A DNA stretch of 18,072 bases from Nitriliruptorales bacterium (lineage in GTDB: Bacteria; Actinomycetota; Nitriliruptoria; Euzebyales; Egibacteraceae), in assembly GCA_007126835.1 (NCBI GenBank), contig SLAO01000100.1:1-18072 (forward strand), read 5' to 3'. The notes beneath the pieces were generated by a model. That model saw only the letters and a program-made list of their open reading frames with translations, ran no database searches and was not told the origin of the DNA. Positions 12,704 to 18,072 of the stretch are shown here, one piece after another (position 1 is the first letter of the stretch; every line of letters starts with the position of its first letter). The position numbers and the translations under genes were made by a program.

Positions 12704-13849
12704 ATGGCTGACCGCGTCGTCGACTGGCTCTCGCTGCTCCACGAGCAGTTCCCCCCAGAGGATGCCGCGGCGTGGGACAAGATCGGTCTGCAGGTCGGCG
12801 ACCCCACAGACGCTGTCGAGCGTGTGCTGATCTGCCTCGATGTGACCGAGGCCGTGCTCGACGAAGCCCGCCGGCTGGGCGCGTCCCTGATCCTTGCCCA
12901 CCACCCGCTGCTGCTCAGGGGCCTCGAGCGCCTCACGCCCGACACCGCGCCGGGACGCTTGGCGCTGCGGGCGGCGCGGCAAGGCCTCTCGGTCGTCGCC
13001 GCGCACACGAACTTCGATGCCGCAGAGGTCGCGACCACCACGCCGATCGTCGAGCTGCTCGGGCTCGAGCGGGTGCGCCCGCTCGACGGGCGCCTCGACA
13101 CTGGCGGCCAGATCGTCAAGCTCACCACCTTCGTGCCCAGCGAGCACACGTCCGGGGTCATCGCCGCGCTATCGGATGCCGGCGCCGGCGTGATCGGGGA
13201 GTACGCCGAGTGCACCTTCCGCGTCGCCGGCACCGGGACGTTCGCCCCGTCTGATGCTGCCAACCCCGCCGTGGGGGAGCGCGGGCAACGCAACGAGGTC
13301 TCCGAGGACCGGCTCGAGGTCGAGGTCCGCCGAGACCGCCTGACGGCTGCAGTAGCCGCGCTGTGGGACGCCCACCCCTACGAGGAAGTGGCGTACGACG
13401 TCTACGAGCTCCTCGACGATCGGGCACCGGTCAAGGGCTTGGGGCGTGTGGGTGACCTCCCCGCGGAGATGAGCTTGCGGGTCGTCGCCGACCGGCTTGC
13501 CCAGGGACTGCCGAGCCCGCACCTGCGCGTGGCGGGCGACCTGGACCGGCCGATTCGCCGGGTCGCGGCGTGCGGAGGCGCCGGCGACTCCCTGATCGGC
13601 GAGGCCATCTCCGCCGGCGCCGATGTGTACATCACGGGGGACCTGCGCCACCACCCGGTCATCGACGCCCGCACGTTGGGCCTTTCCCTCATCGACGCTG
13701 GCCACGACGCGACGGAGGCGGCAGCGCTCGAGGGACTGCGCGCCACCTTGATCGCTGAGGCGACGGCGCGAGGACTGTCCGCTGAGCTCGAGCTCAGCGC
13801 GGTGCCCTCGACCATCTGGGCCGACTACCGCCCGCCGGGCGCCCCGTGA
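12704..13849 (+). CDS. Nif3-like dinuclear metal centre hexameric protein
   Basis: The 381-residue protein is the long form of the Nif3/YbgI/YqfO family. The N-terminal half has AAAWDKIGLQVGDP (21-34), SLILAHHPLLLRG (61-73, with metal ligands in HHP) and VVAAHTNFDAAE (97-108; His101, Asp105). An inserted PII/CutA-like domain lies between about 130 and 245 (VKLTTFVPSEHTSGVIAALSD... and HPYEEVAYDVYEL). The C-terminal half has GGAGDSLIGEAISAGADVYITG and DAGHDATEAAALEGL, supplying the last His/Glu ligands. Some databases call the family GTP cyclohydrolase 1 type 2, but the function is not established. In actinobacteria it commonly sits beside the C4 zinc-ribbon gene, as here (34-base gap). Confidence 0.92.
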   Translation: MADRVVDWLSLLHEQFPPEDAAAWDKIGLQVGDPTDAVERVLICLDVTEAVLDEARRLGASLILAHHPLLLRGLERLTPDTAPGRLALRAARQGLSVVAAHTNFDAAEVATTTPIVELLGLERVRPLDGRLDTGGQIVKLTTFVPSEHTSGVIAALSDAGAGVIGEYAECTFRVAGTGTFAPSDAANPAVGERGQRNEVSEDRLEVEVRRDRLTAAVAALWDAHPYEEVAYDVYELLDDRAPVKGLGRVGDLPAEMSLRVVADRLAQGLPSPHLRVAGDLDRPIRRVAACGGAGDSLIGEAISAGADVYITGDLRHHPVIDARTLGLSLIDAGHDATEAAALEGLRATLIAEATARGLSAELELSAVPSTIWADYRPPGAP

Positions 13850-13883
13850 TGGGGCGCTCGCCCGTTCACGAGGAGCCCCGGTG

Positions 13884-14618
13884 ATGACGAAGGCCACCCC
13901 CGACCAGCAGCAGCAGCTGCTCGAGCTGCAGGCCGTGGACACCGCGGTCCGCCGGCTCGAGCACCGTCGGGCCCACCTGCCCGAGCAGCAGGCCCTCGAC
14001 GAGTGCGAAGCAACGCTGCGGAAGGTGACCGGGGAGCTCGCCACCGCCAGGGAGGACCTCGAGCGCACAGAAAAGGCGCAGAGCCGGCTCGAAGGGGAGA
14101 TCCAGACCGTTGAATCCCGACGCAAGTCCGAGGAGGGCCGGATGTTCTCCGGCCAGATCACGTCGGAGCGGGAGCTGTCGGCGATCCGAGGTGAGCTTGC
14201 GTCGCTGAAGACCCGCAAGGGCGACCTGGAGGACCAGCTGCTCGAAGCCATGGAGCGTCGAGAGGAGCTCGAGTCGCTGGTGGAAGAGCTCACCCGGCGA
14301 CGCAAGGAGCTGACCGAGCAAGCCCAGGAGCTCGGCGAGTCGCGGGACCACGCGGCGACCGACATCGATGCCGAGCTCGCCGAGCGCCGAACCGAGCGTG
14401 GCGAGCTCGCCGGCGCGATGCCTGCCGACTTGTTGGAGTTCTACGACCGGCTGCGCGAGCGAAAGGACGGTCTGGCCGTCGCCGAGCTCCACGGGCGGAC
14501 GTGTCAGGGATGCCGCCTGGAGCTGACCGCCACTGAGCTCGAGGACGTCAAGGATCAGGCCAAGGGCGGGATGCCCCGGTGCGAGCAGTGCGAGCGGATC
14601 CTGGTCCCCGCCGGCTAA
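13884..14618 (+). CDS. C4-type zinc-ribbon coiled-coil protein (zf-RING_7 family)
   Basis: The 244-residue product is almost entirely helical and heptad-rich from about 5 to 200 (QQQLLELQAVDTAVRRLEHR, then many E/L/R-rich heptads), forming a long antiparallel coiled coil. A C-terminal zinc ribbon follows with Cys pairs in CQGCRLEL and CEQCERIL. This layout and length match the PF02591 zinc-ribbon family. Its function is poorly defined; nucleic-acid binding is often assumed. The conserved G-R-M-F-S-G-x-I-x-x-x-R-E-L hinge (positions about 85-100) is present. AGGAG at 13871-13875 supports ATG 13884 (8-base spacing) or GTG 13881 (5-base spacing). It lies 34 bases after the Nif3-like gene, so one transcript is likely. 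The end of the gene is duplicated downstream. Confidence 0.9.
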   Translation: MTKATPDQQQQLLELQAVDTAVRRLEHRRAHLPEQQALDECEATLRKVTGELATAREDLERTEKAQSRLEGEIQTVESRRKSEEGRMFSGQITSERELSAIRGELASLKTRKGDLEDQLLEAMERREELESLVEELTRRRKELTEQAQELGESRDHAATDIDAELAERRTERGELAGAMPADLLEFYDRLRERKDGLAVAELHGRTCQGCRLELTATELEDVKDQAKGGMPRCEQCERILVPAG

Positions 14619-14683
14619 CTGAACCCGCGGCGGGACGGTGCGGGCGGGTCCTGGTGTCCGCCGGCTGACTGGGGCCGCGGCGG
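14591..14683 (+). repeat. 50-bp-period tandem duplication of the end of the zinc-ribbon gene
   Basis: Bases 14591-14633, the last codons and stop of the zinc-ribbon gene, are repeated at 14641-14683 with 35 of 43 positions identical by my count. Copy 1 encodes RILVPAG-stop (TAA); copy 2 would read RVLVSAG-stop (TGA). Several differences are at codon third positions or are conservative, so copy 2 looks like a decayed remnant of a related gene end rather than a random repeat. Confidence 0.75.
14607..14634 (+). terminator. Possible hairpin terminator overlapping the zinc-ribbon stop codon
   Basis: CCCGCCG (14607-14613) pairs with CGGCGGG (14628-14634) around a 14-base loop that includes the TAA. 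A 6-bp version recurs in the second tandem copy (about 14658-14663 with 14678-14683). There is no T-run. It could end the nif3-like/zinc-ribbon transcript. Confidence 0.3.
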
Positions 14684-14730
14684 CGTAGCTCGAGGTTGGC
14701 CAAGCTTCGCTGTGGCCGCCTTGTCCAACG

Positions 14731-14768
14731 TTGCTTGTTTTCTGGCGTGCATGCTAGTTTCCTAGCAT
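14731..14768 (+). promoter_or_regulatory. Leaderless promoter with overlapping palindromic operator for the XRE-mod operon
   Basis: TTGCTT (14731-14736), 18 bases, then TAGTTT (14755-14760) form a plausible promoter, and the ATG at 14767 begins 6 bases after the -10. The transcript would start at or near the A of the start codon, and there is no Shine-Dalgarno. An inverted repeat, ATGCTAG (14751-14757) and CTAGCAT (14762-14768) with a 4-base spacer, covers the -10 and the start codon. A protein bound there would block initiation, which suits autoregulation by the XRE protein. The sequence elements are visible; the function is inferred. Confidence 0.55.
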
Positions 14769-15783
14769 GGGTGGTCGTCGACTGCGTGAGCTGCGGGAAG
14801 CCGCTGGGTTGTCGCAGGTCGGCTTGGCGGCCCAAGCAGGAGTCAGCCGGCAGCTCGTGGGGGCGGTCGAGGCGGGTCGCCACCTGCCCAGGGTCGACGC
14901 CGCCCTTGCGCTCGCCGACGCCCTGGGCGTGGCCACCGAGGAGCTGTTCAGCGACGAGCGCGCCATGCCGGCAGGCATCGCGGGTCCCGCGCCACCGCCC
15001 GGAACACCGGTACGACTCGGACGGGTAGGCGACCGGCTGGTCTGCGCGCCGGCTCCCAGTACGGGGGAGCGGTGGGAACCCGCAGACGCGGTCCTCCGCC
15101 CCGACGGCCCAGAGCTCTTCCCGGGCGCACGCCCTGGCGCGGTGGCGGTCGGTTGTGACCCGGCCCTGGGGTTGGCGGCCGCATTGGGGTCTCGTCGCGG
15201 CGCCCCCCGGCTGCTGGCGTTGGCGACATCGACGGCGTCGGCGATCGAGGCGCTGGCGGCAGGCCGGGCTCACGCGGCCGTGGCGCACGGCCCCGAAGGA
15301 CGGTTTCCTCCCCCGCCGCCAGGGATGCGCCTGCACCGTTGGCACGTAGCCAGGTGGCAGGTGGGGTTGGCCGCGCCGGTAGGGCTGCCGCCGGGATGGG
15401 CGCAGGAGGCGCTGATGGGTCGCCGCCGGGTCATCCAGCGGGAGGAAGGCGCCGGCAGCCAGGCCACGTTTGAACGGTGCGTCGAGGCGGCCGCCGGCCG
15501 CATCCCCGGTGGGCCGCTCGTGGCCGGGCACCTGGAGGCGGCCCGTCGAGCGGTCACCGACGGTCTGGTGGCGGTGACGATCGAGCCGGCGGCGCGTGCC
15601 CTCGGCCTCGCGTTCCATCCACTCGAGCAGCACGGTGCACAGCTGTGGGTGCCTGACCAGTGGCATCTCGAGCCCGGCGTGGTGGCGTTGGCCGACCTCC
15701 TCGTCTCTCCGGCGCTGCGGCGGCACCTCGAGGCGGTCGGAGGCTACGACCTCGCCGAGTGCGGCGAACCGGTGCCGGCATGA
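14767..15783 (+). CDS. XRE-type regulator fused to a PBP-like substrate-binding domain, linked to molybdate transport
   Basis: The 338-residue protein has an N-terminal XRE helix-turn-helix (about 4-62: LRELREAAGLSQVGLAAQAG, VSRQLVGAVEAGRHLPRVDAAL, ending EELFSD). After a Pro-rich linker comes a C-terminal region (about 120-330) with the features of the PBP_like domain found in molybdate-type regulators: VGCDPALGLAAAL, REEGAGSQATFERCV, RAVTDGLVAVTIEPAARALGLAF and WHLEPGVVALADLLVSPALRRHLEAVGGYD. It has no ModE-type TOBE/MOP domain. The stop overlaps the modA start (ATGA), so it is the first gene of the mod operon. Likely role: sensing molybdate (or tungstate, or a related ligand) and controlling its own operon. 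The ligand is inferred from context only. Confidence 0.83.
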   Translation: MGGRRLRELREAAGLSQVGLAAQAGVSRQLVGAVEAGRHLPRVDAALALADALGVATEELFSDERAMPAGIAGPAPPPGTPVRLGRVGDRLVCAPAPSTGERWEPADAVLRPDGPELFPGARPGAVAVGCDPALGLAAALGSRRGAPRLLALATSTASAIEALAAGRAHAAVAHGPEGRFPPPPPGMRLHRWHVARWQVGLAAPVGLPPGWAQEALMGRRRVIQREEGAGSQATFERCVEAAAGRIPGGPLVAGHLEAARRAVTDGLVAVTIEPAARALGLAFHPLEQHGAQLWVPDQWHLEPGVVALADLLVSPALRRHLEAVGGYDLAECGEPVPA

Positions 15784-16595
15784 GCAGGATGACCGTCCCC
15801 CTGGTCGCTGTGCTGGCCATGGCTGCCGCCGTCGCACTGGCCGGGTGCGCAACGCCCCAGGGCGCCGCGGACGAGTCGCTGGTCATCGGGGCCGCATCCG
15901 ACCTGCGTCCTGCGCTGCCTGAGCTCGAGGCCCTGATCGTCGAGCGGACCGGGGAGGAGCCCACGGTCGTGGTGGGATCGTCGGGACAGTTGGCCCAGCA
16001 GGCCATCGAGGGCTCGCCGATGGACCTGCTCGCCTCCGCCGATCGATCCTACGTCGCCCGCATCCTCGAGGCTGGTCGGGGCGACCCTGACTCCGTTGCT
16101 ACCTACGCCGTCGGGAGGCTGGCGCTGTGGAGTCCAGCGCAGGCATGGGACGGATGGCCGGACCCGGCCGCAGCAGTGGCCGACAGCGAGGTCACCACTA
16201 TCGCGTTGGCCAACCCCGACCACGCGCCGTACGGCCGGGCGGCCGCCGAGGTGCTGGCCGGCCACGACGACGCATCGCTCGACGGGCGGTTGGTGTACGG
16301 CGAGAACATCGCCGACGCCCACCGGATCGGGGCCTCGGGCAACGCCGACGTCGTGCTGACCGCGCTGCCGCTGGCGATCGCGTCCGACGACGATGGGCGG
16401 TGGAACCTCGTGGACGACGCGCTGCATGAGCCGCTGCAGCAAACGCTCGTGGTCACCGCAGAGGATGACGCACGCGCTGCCCGAGCGCGCGACGTCGCCG
16501 ACGTGTTGCTCAGCGACGAGGCCGGTGAGGTCCTGCGCAGCTACGGCCTTGCGCCGCCAGGACTCGACCCGCCCGAGAGCTGGCAGGAGCCCTAG
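15780..16595 (+). CDS. modA: Molybdate ABC transporter substrate-binding lipoprotein
   Basis: The 271-residue protein starts with a lipoprotein signal (about 1-23) whose lipobox is LAGC, so Cys23 is expected to be lipidated and anchor the protein outside the membrane. The mature part follows ModA: VIGAASDLRPALPELEAL (35-52), VVVGSSGQLAQQAIEGSPMDLLASAD (residues about 63-88) with the oxyanion-binding Ser-Ser-Gly, IALANPDHAPYGRAAAEVL, GENIADAHRIGASGNADVVLTAL, and a C-terminal domain ending VLRSYGLAPPG. It captures molybdate (possibly tungstate) and delivers it to ModB. Its start overlaps the regulator stop. The next gene begins 3 bases after its TAG. The motifs fit ModA better than TupA or WtpA, but ion selectivity cannot be read from the sequence. 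Confidence 0.92.
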   Translation: MSRMTVPLVAVLAMAAAVALAGCATPQGAADESLVIGAASDLRPALPELEALIVERTGEEPTVVVGSSGQLAQQAIEGSPMDLLASADRSYVARILEAGRGDPDSVATYAVGRLALWSPAQAWDGWPDPAAAVADSEVTTIALANPDHAPYGRAAAEVLAGHDDASLDGRLVYGENIADAHRIGASGNADVVLTALPLAIASDDDGRWNLVDDALHEPLQQTLVVTAEDDARAARARDVADVLLSDEAGEVLRSYGLAPPGLDPPESWQEP

Positions 16596-16598
16596 GAC

Positions 16599-17255
16599 GT
16601 GGACTGGTTCCCTCTGCGGCTGTCGTTGCAGGTCGCAACACTCGCGACGCTGATCGTGGCCGTCGTCGGCGTCACGGGTGCGTATGCCCTGGCCCGCGGA
16701 CGCTTCCCCGGGCGGGGCGCGCTCGAGGCGGTCGCGAGTCTGCCGATCGTGCTGCCACCCACTGTGCTCGGTTACTACCTGCTGGTCGCGATGGGGCGAC
16801 GTTCGCCGGTCGGACGGGCGTGGGAGGCAGTGACCGGCAGCCCTCTGGTGTTCACATGGCAGGCGGCGGTCGTCGCGGCGTCGGTGGCGAGCCTGCCGTT
16901 CTGCCTGCGGGCGGCGCGTGCCGCCTTCGAATCGGTGGATCTCCGCTACGAGGAGGTCGCCAGGGTCGCGGGTCTGCCCAACTGGAAGGTGGCCCTGACC
17001 ATCACGTTGCCACTGGCCCGCCGCGGGGTCATCGCCGGGGTGACGCTGGCGTTCGCCCGAGCGCTGGGAGACTTCGGCACGACCGTCATGGTGGCCGGCA
17101 ACGTGCCGGGAAGGACCCAGACGATGCCGATCGCGGTGTACGACGCCGTGCAGGCGTTCGACACCGCGACCGCGACCGTGCTGGCTGCAGTCCTGTCGAT
17201 CGTCGCGATCACCGTGCTCGTCGTGGTGCGCCGCCTGGAGCGTGACCCGGCATGA
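16599..17255 (+). CDS. modB: Molybdate ABC transporter permease
   Basis: The 218-residue membrane protein starts with GTG at 16599, with CAGGAG about 9 bases upstream inside the end of modA. It has about five hydrophobic segments: LQVATLATLIVAVVGVTGAY, LPIVLPPTVLGYYLLVAM, AAVVAASVASLPFCLRA, GVIAGVTLAFARALGDFG and ATATVLAAVLSIVAITVLVVV. The ModC-contacting EAA loop is EEVARVAGLPNWKVALTITL (about 124-143). GDFGTTVMVAGNVPG and TMPIAVYDAVQ are typical ModB sequence. It forms the membrane channel with a second copy of itself. The final bases overlap modC (ATGA). Confidence 0.94.
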   Translation: MDWFPLRLSLQVATLATLIVAVVGVTGAYALARGRFPGRGALEAVASLPIVLPPTVLGYYLLVAMGRRSPVGRAWEAVTGSPLVFTWQAAVVAASVASLPFCLRAARAAFESVDLRYEEVARVAGLPNWKVALTITLPLARRGVIAGVTLAFARALGDFGTTVMVAGNVPGRTQTMPIAVYDAVQAFDTATATVLAAVLSIVAITVLVVVRRLERDPA

Positions 17256-17953
17256 CGGCGCTGGAGGTCGACCTGGACCACCGGGTAGGCACGTTCGAGC
17301 TGTCGGCGCAGTTCTCCGCCGGCGGGGGGATCACCGCCCTGTTCGGCCCGTCGGGTGCCGGCAAGTCTCTGACGCTTCGACTGATCGCCGGCCTCGAGCG
17401 ACCCGCTCGCGGTCGGATCGTGCTCGGCGGCGAGGTTCTGACCGACGCGGACGGCGACCGCCTGGTCGCTTCTCGCCACCGCCGGCTCGGGATGGTCTTC
17501 CAGGACGCCTTGCTGTTGCCTCACCGCACCGTGCTGGCCAACGTCGCGATGGCCGTCGACGGTGACCGGCGTCGGCGCCGCCAGGCCGCGCAGTGGTGGC
17601 TCGAGCGGGTCGGCGCCAGCGAGTTGGCCGAACGGCGCCCGGGAGGGTTGTCGGGCGGACAGCAGCAGCGCGTTGCGCTTGCTCGGGCCCTGGCCGGCCA
17701 GCCGCAGATGCTGCTGCTCGACGAACCCCTCGCCGCGCTCGATCTGCCCGTCCGGAGGCGGTTGCGTGCGCTGATCCGTGAGATCGTCGATGGCCAGCAG
17801 GTGCCTGCGCTCCTGGTCACCCACGACCGTGAGGAGGTCCAGACGCTGGCCGACGCCGTGGTCCTTGCCCAGGATGGACAGGTGCGGGGACCGCAACCGC
17901 CCGAGGTCGCGCTCGAATCCACCGACGGTGAGCCGCACGAACGCGAGACGTGA
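17252..17953 (+). CDS. modC: Molybdate ABC transporter ATP-binding protein, short form
   Basis: The 233-residue ATPase has Walker A GPSGAGKS (32-39), Q-loop VFQD, signature LSGGQQQR, Walker B LLLDEP and H-loop VTHD. These are complete in order, with a spacing normal for an importer ATPase. It powers ModB. Classical ModC is about 350 residues because of a C-terminal MOP/TOBE molybdate-binding domain; here the protein stops about 40 residues after the H-loop and has no such domain, so metal sensing may have moved to the XRE-PBP protein. The ATG overlaps the modB stop (ATGA), with GGAG 11 bases upstream. The stop at 17951 is followed by the start region of RNase P RNA. Confidence 0.92.
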   Translation: MTALEVDLDHRVGTFELSAQFSAGGGITALFGPSGAGKSLTLRLIAGLERPARGRIVLGGEVLTDADGDRLVASRHRRLGMVFQDALLLPHRTVLANVAMAVDGDRRRRRQAAQWWLERVGASELAERRPGGLSGGQQQRVALARALAGQPQMLLLDEPLAALDLPVRRRLRALIREIVDGQQVPALLVTHDREEVQTLADAVVLAQDGQVRGPQPPEVALESTDGEPHERET

Positions 17954-18001
17954 GGGCAGGTCGGTGTGCCGGGCGGTGACGCCGTCGTCATCGCCGGTGG
18001 A

Positions 18002-18007
18002 TACCCT
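18002..18007 (+). promoter_or_regulatory. Possible -10 hexamer for RNase P RNA
   Basis: TACCCT at 18002-18007 fits TAnnnT and is placed a few bases before the expected 5' end of the RNA. The upstream -35 side is unclear (GGTGAC near 17975). Confidence 0.35.
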
Positions 18008-18013
18008 GGGGGA

Positions 18014-18072
18014 GCAGGGGAGTCGGCCAGGCGGCCGCGGCGAGCGGTAACGATCGCCGAGGAAAGTCCGGA
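18014..18072 (+). ncRNA. rnpB: RNase P RNA, 5' part (continues past the window)
   Basis: The stretch GAGTCGGCCAGGCGGCCGC (18020-18038), followed by a short hairpin (CGGCGA 18038-18043 with TCGCCG 18054-18059) and then GAGGAAAGTCCGGA at 18059-18072, matches the P1-P2-P3 region and the conserved GAGGAAAGTCCGG (CR I / P4 strand) of bacterial RNase P RNA. This is the catalytic RNA that trims tRNA 5' ends. The exact first base is uncertain within a few nucleotides. Most of the molecule lies outside the window. Confidence 0.9.

Noticed and set aside
14684..14766. Moco riboswitch or ModE box ahead of the mod operon
   Set aside because: The XRE transcript appears leaderless, leaving no room for a riboswitch, and the short palindrome does not resemble the E. 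coli ModE box.
14548..15852. Long minus-strand frame opposite the XRE-PBP regulator
   Set aside because: No recognisable domain and Arg/Pro/Gly-rich composition; the plus strand carries a clear HTH and PBP-like protein coupled to modA.

Overview
The window is very GC-rich, has GTG and ATG starts and tightly packed or overlapping genes, and looks actinobacterial. Support comes from the Nif3 / C4 zinc-ribbon / RNase P RNA neighbourhood, the actinobacterial type of OtsA with an R-x-D-x-S-K nucleotide-binding motif, and apparent leaderless promoters. The exact lineage cannot be fixed from the sequence; a deep-branching group (Nitriliruptoria or Acidimicrobiia-like) is a guess.

Left part (1-3192): the 3' end of an unrecognised gene, an XdhC/CoxI molybdenum-enzyme maturation factor, a 5-formyltetrahydrofolate cyclo-ligase-like protein that overlaps it by 4 bases, a convergent lipoate-protein ligase family gene, a 308-bp gene-free gap holding a striking 18+2+18 palindrome, and a DUF3467 gene. 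Then come a tRNA-Val(TAC) and two small genes with good ribosome binding sites, of 74 and 50 residues (3262-3915).

Centre: on the minus strand an MBOAT O-acyltransferase is followed by a membrane-anchored DUF459 SGNH hydrolase, probably a two-gene envelope-polysaccharide acylation module. Next is an amylosucrase (minus) facing a plus-strand run of a Dabb-domain protein, OtsA, OtsB and an LD-carboxypeptidase. This gene-order unit joins sucrose/alpha-glucan chemistry with trehalose synthesis.

Right part: Nif3-like metal protein and C4 zinc-ribbon coiled-coil protein, a 50-bp-period degenerate tandem copy of the end of the zinc-ribbon gene, then a four-gene molybdate unit. That unit is an XRE regulator fused to a periplasmic-binding-protein-like domain, followed by ModA, ModB and a short ModC, all coupled by ATGA overlaps or near-overlaps. 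The window ends inside the 5' part of RNase P RNA.

The most interesting signals are: (i) the XRE-PBP regulator of the mod operon, whose promoter is leaderless and covered by a small palindrome that includes the start codon; (ii) the amylosucrase / Dabb / OtsAB arrangement; (iii) the 38-bp palindrome at 2823-2860; (iv) the tandem duplicated gene end at about 14591-14683, at the junction where the mod genes sit between the zinc-ribbon gene and rnpB. I found no CRISPR array, insertion sequence or phage gene.
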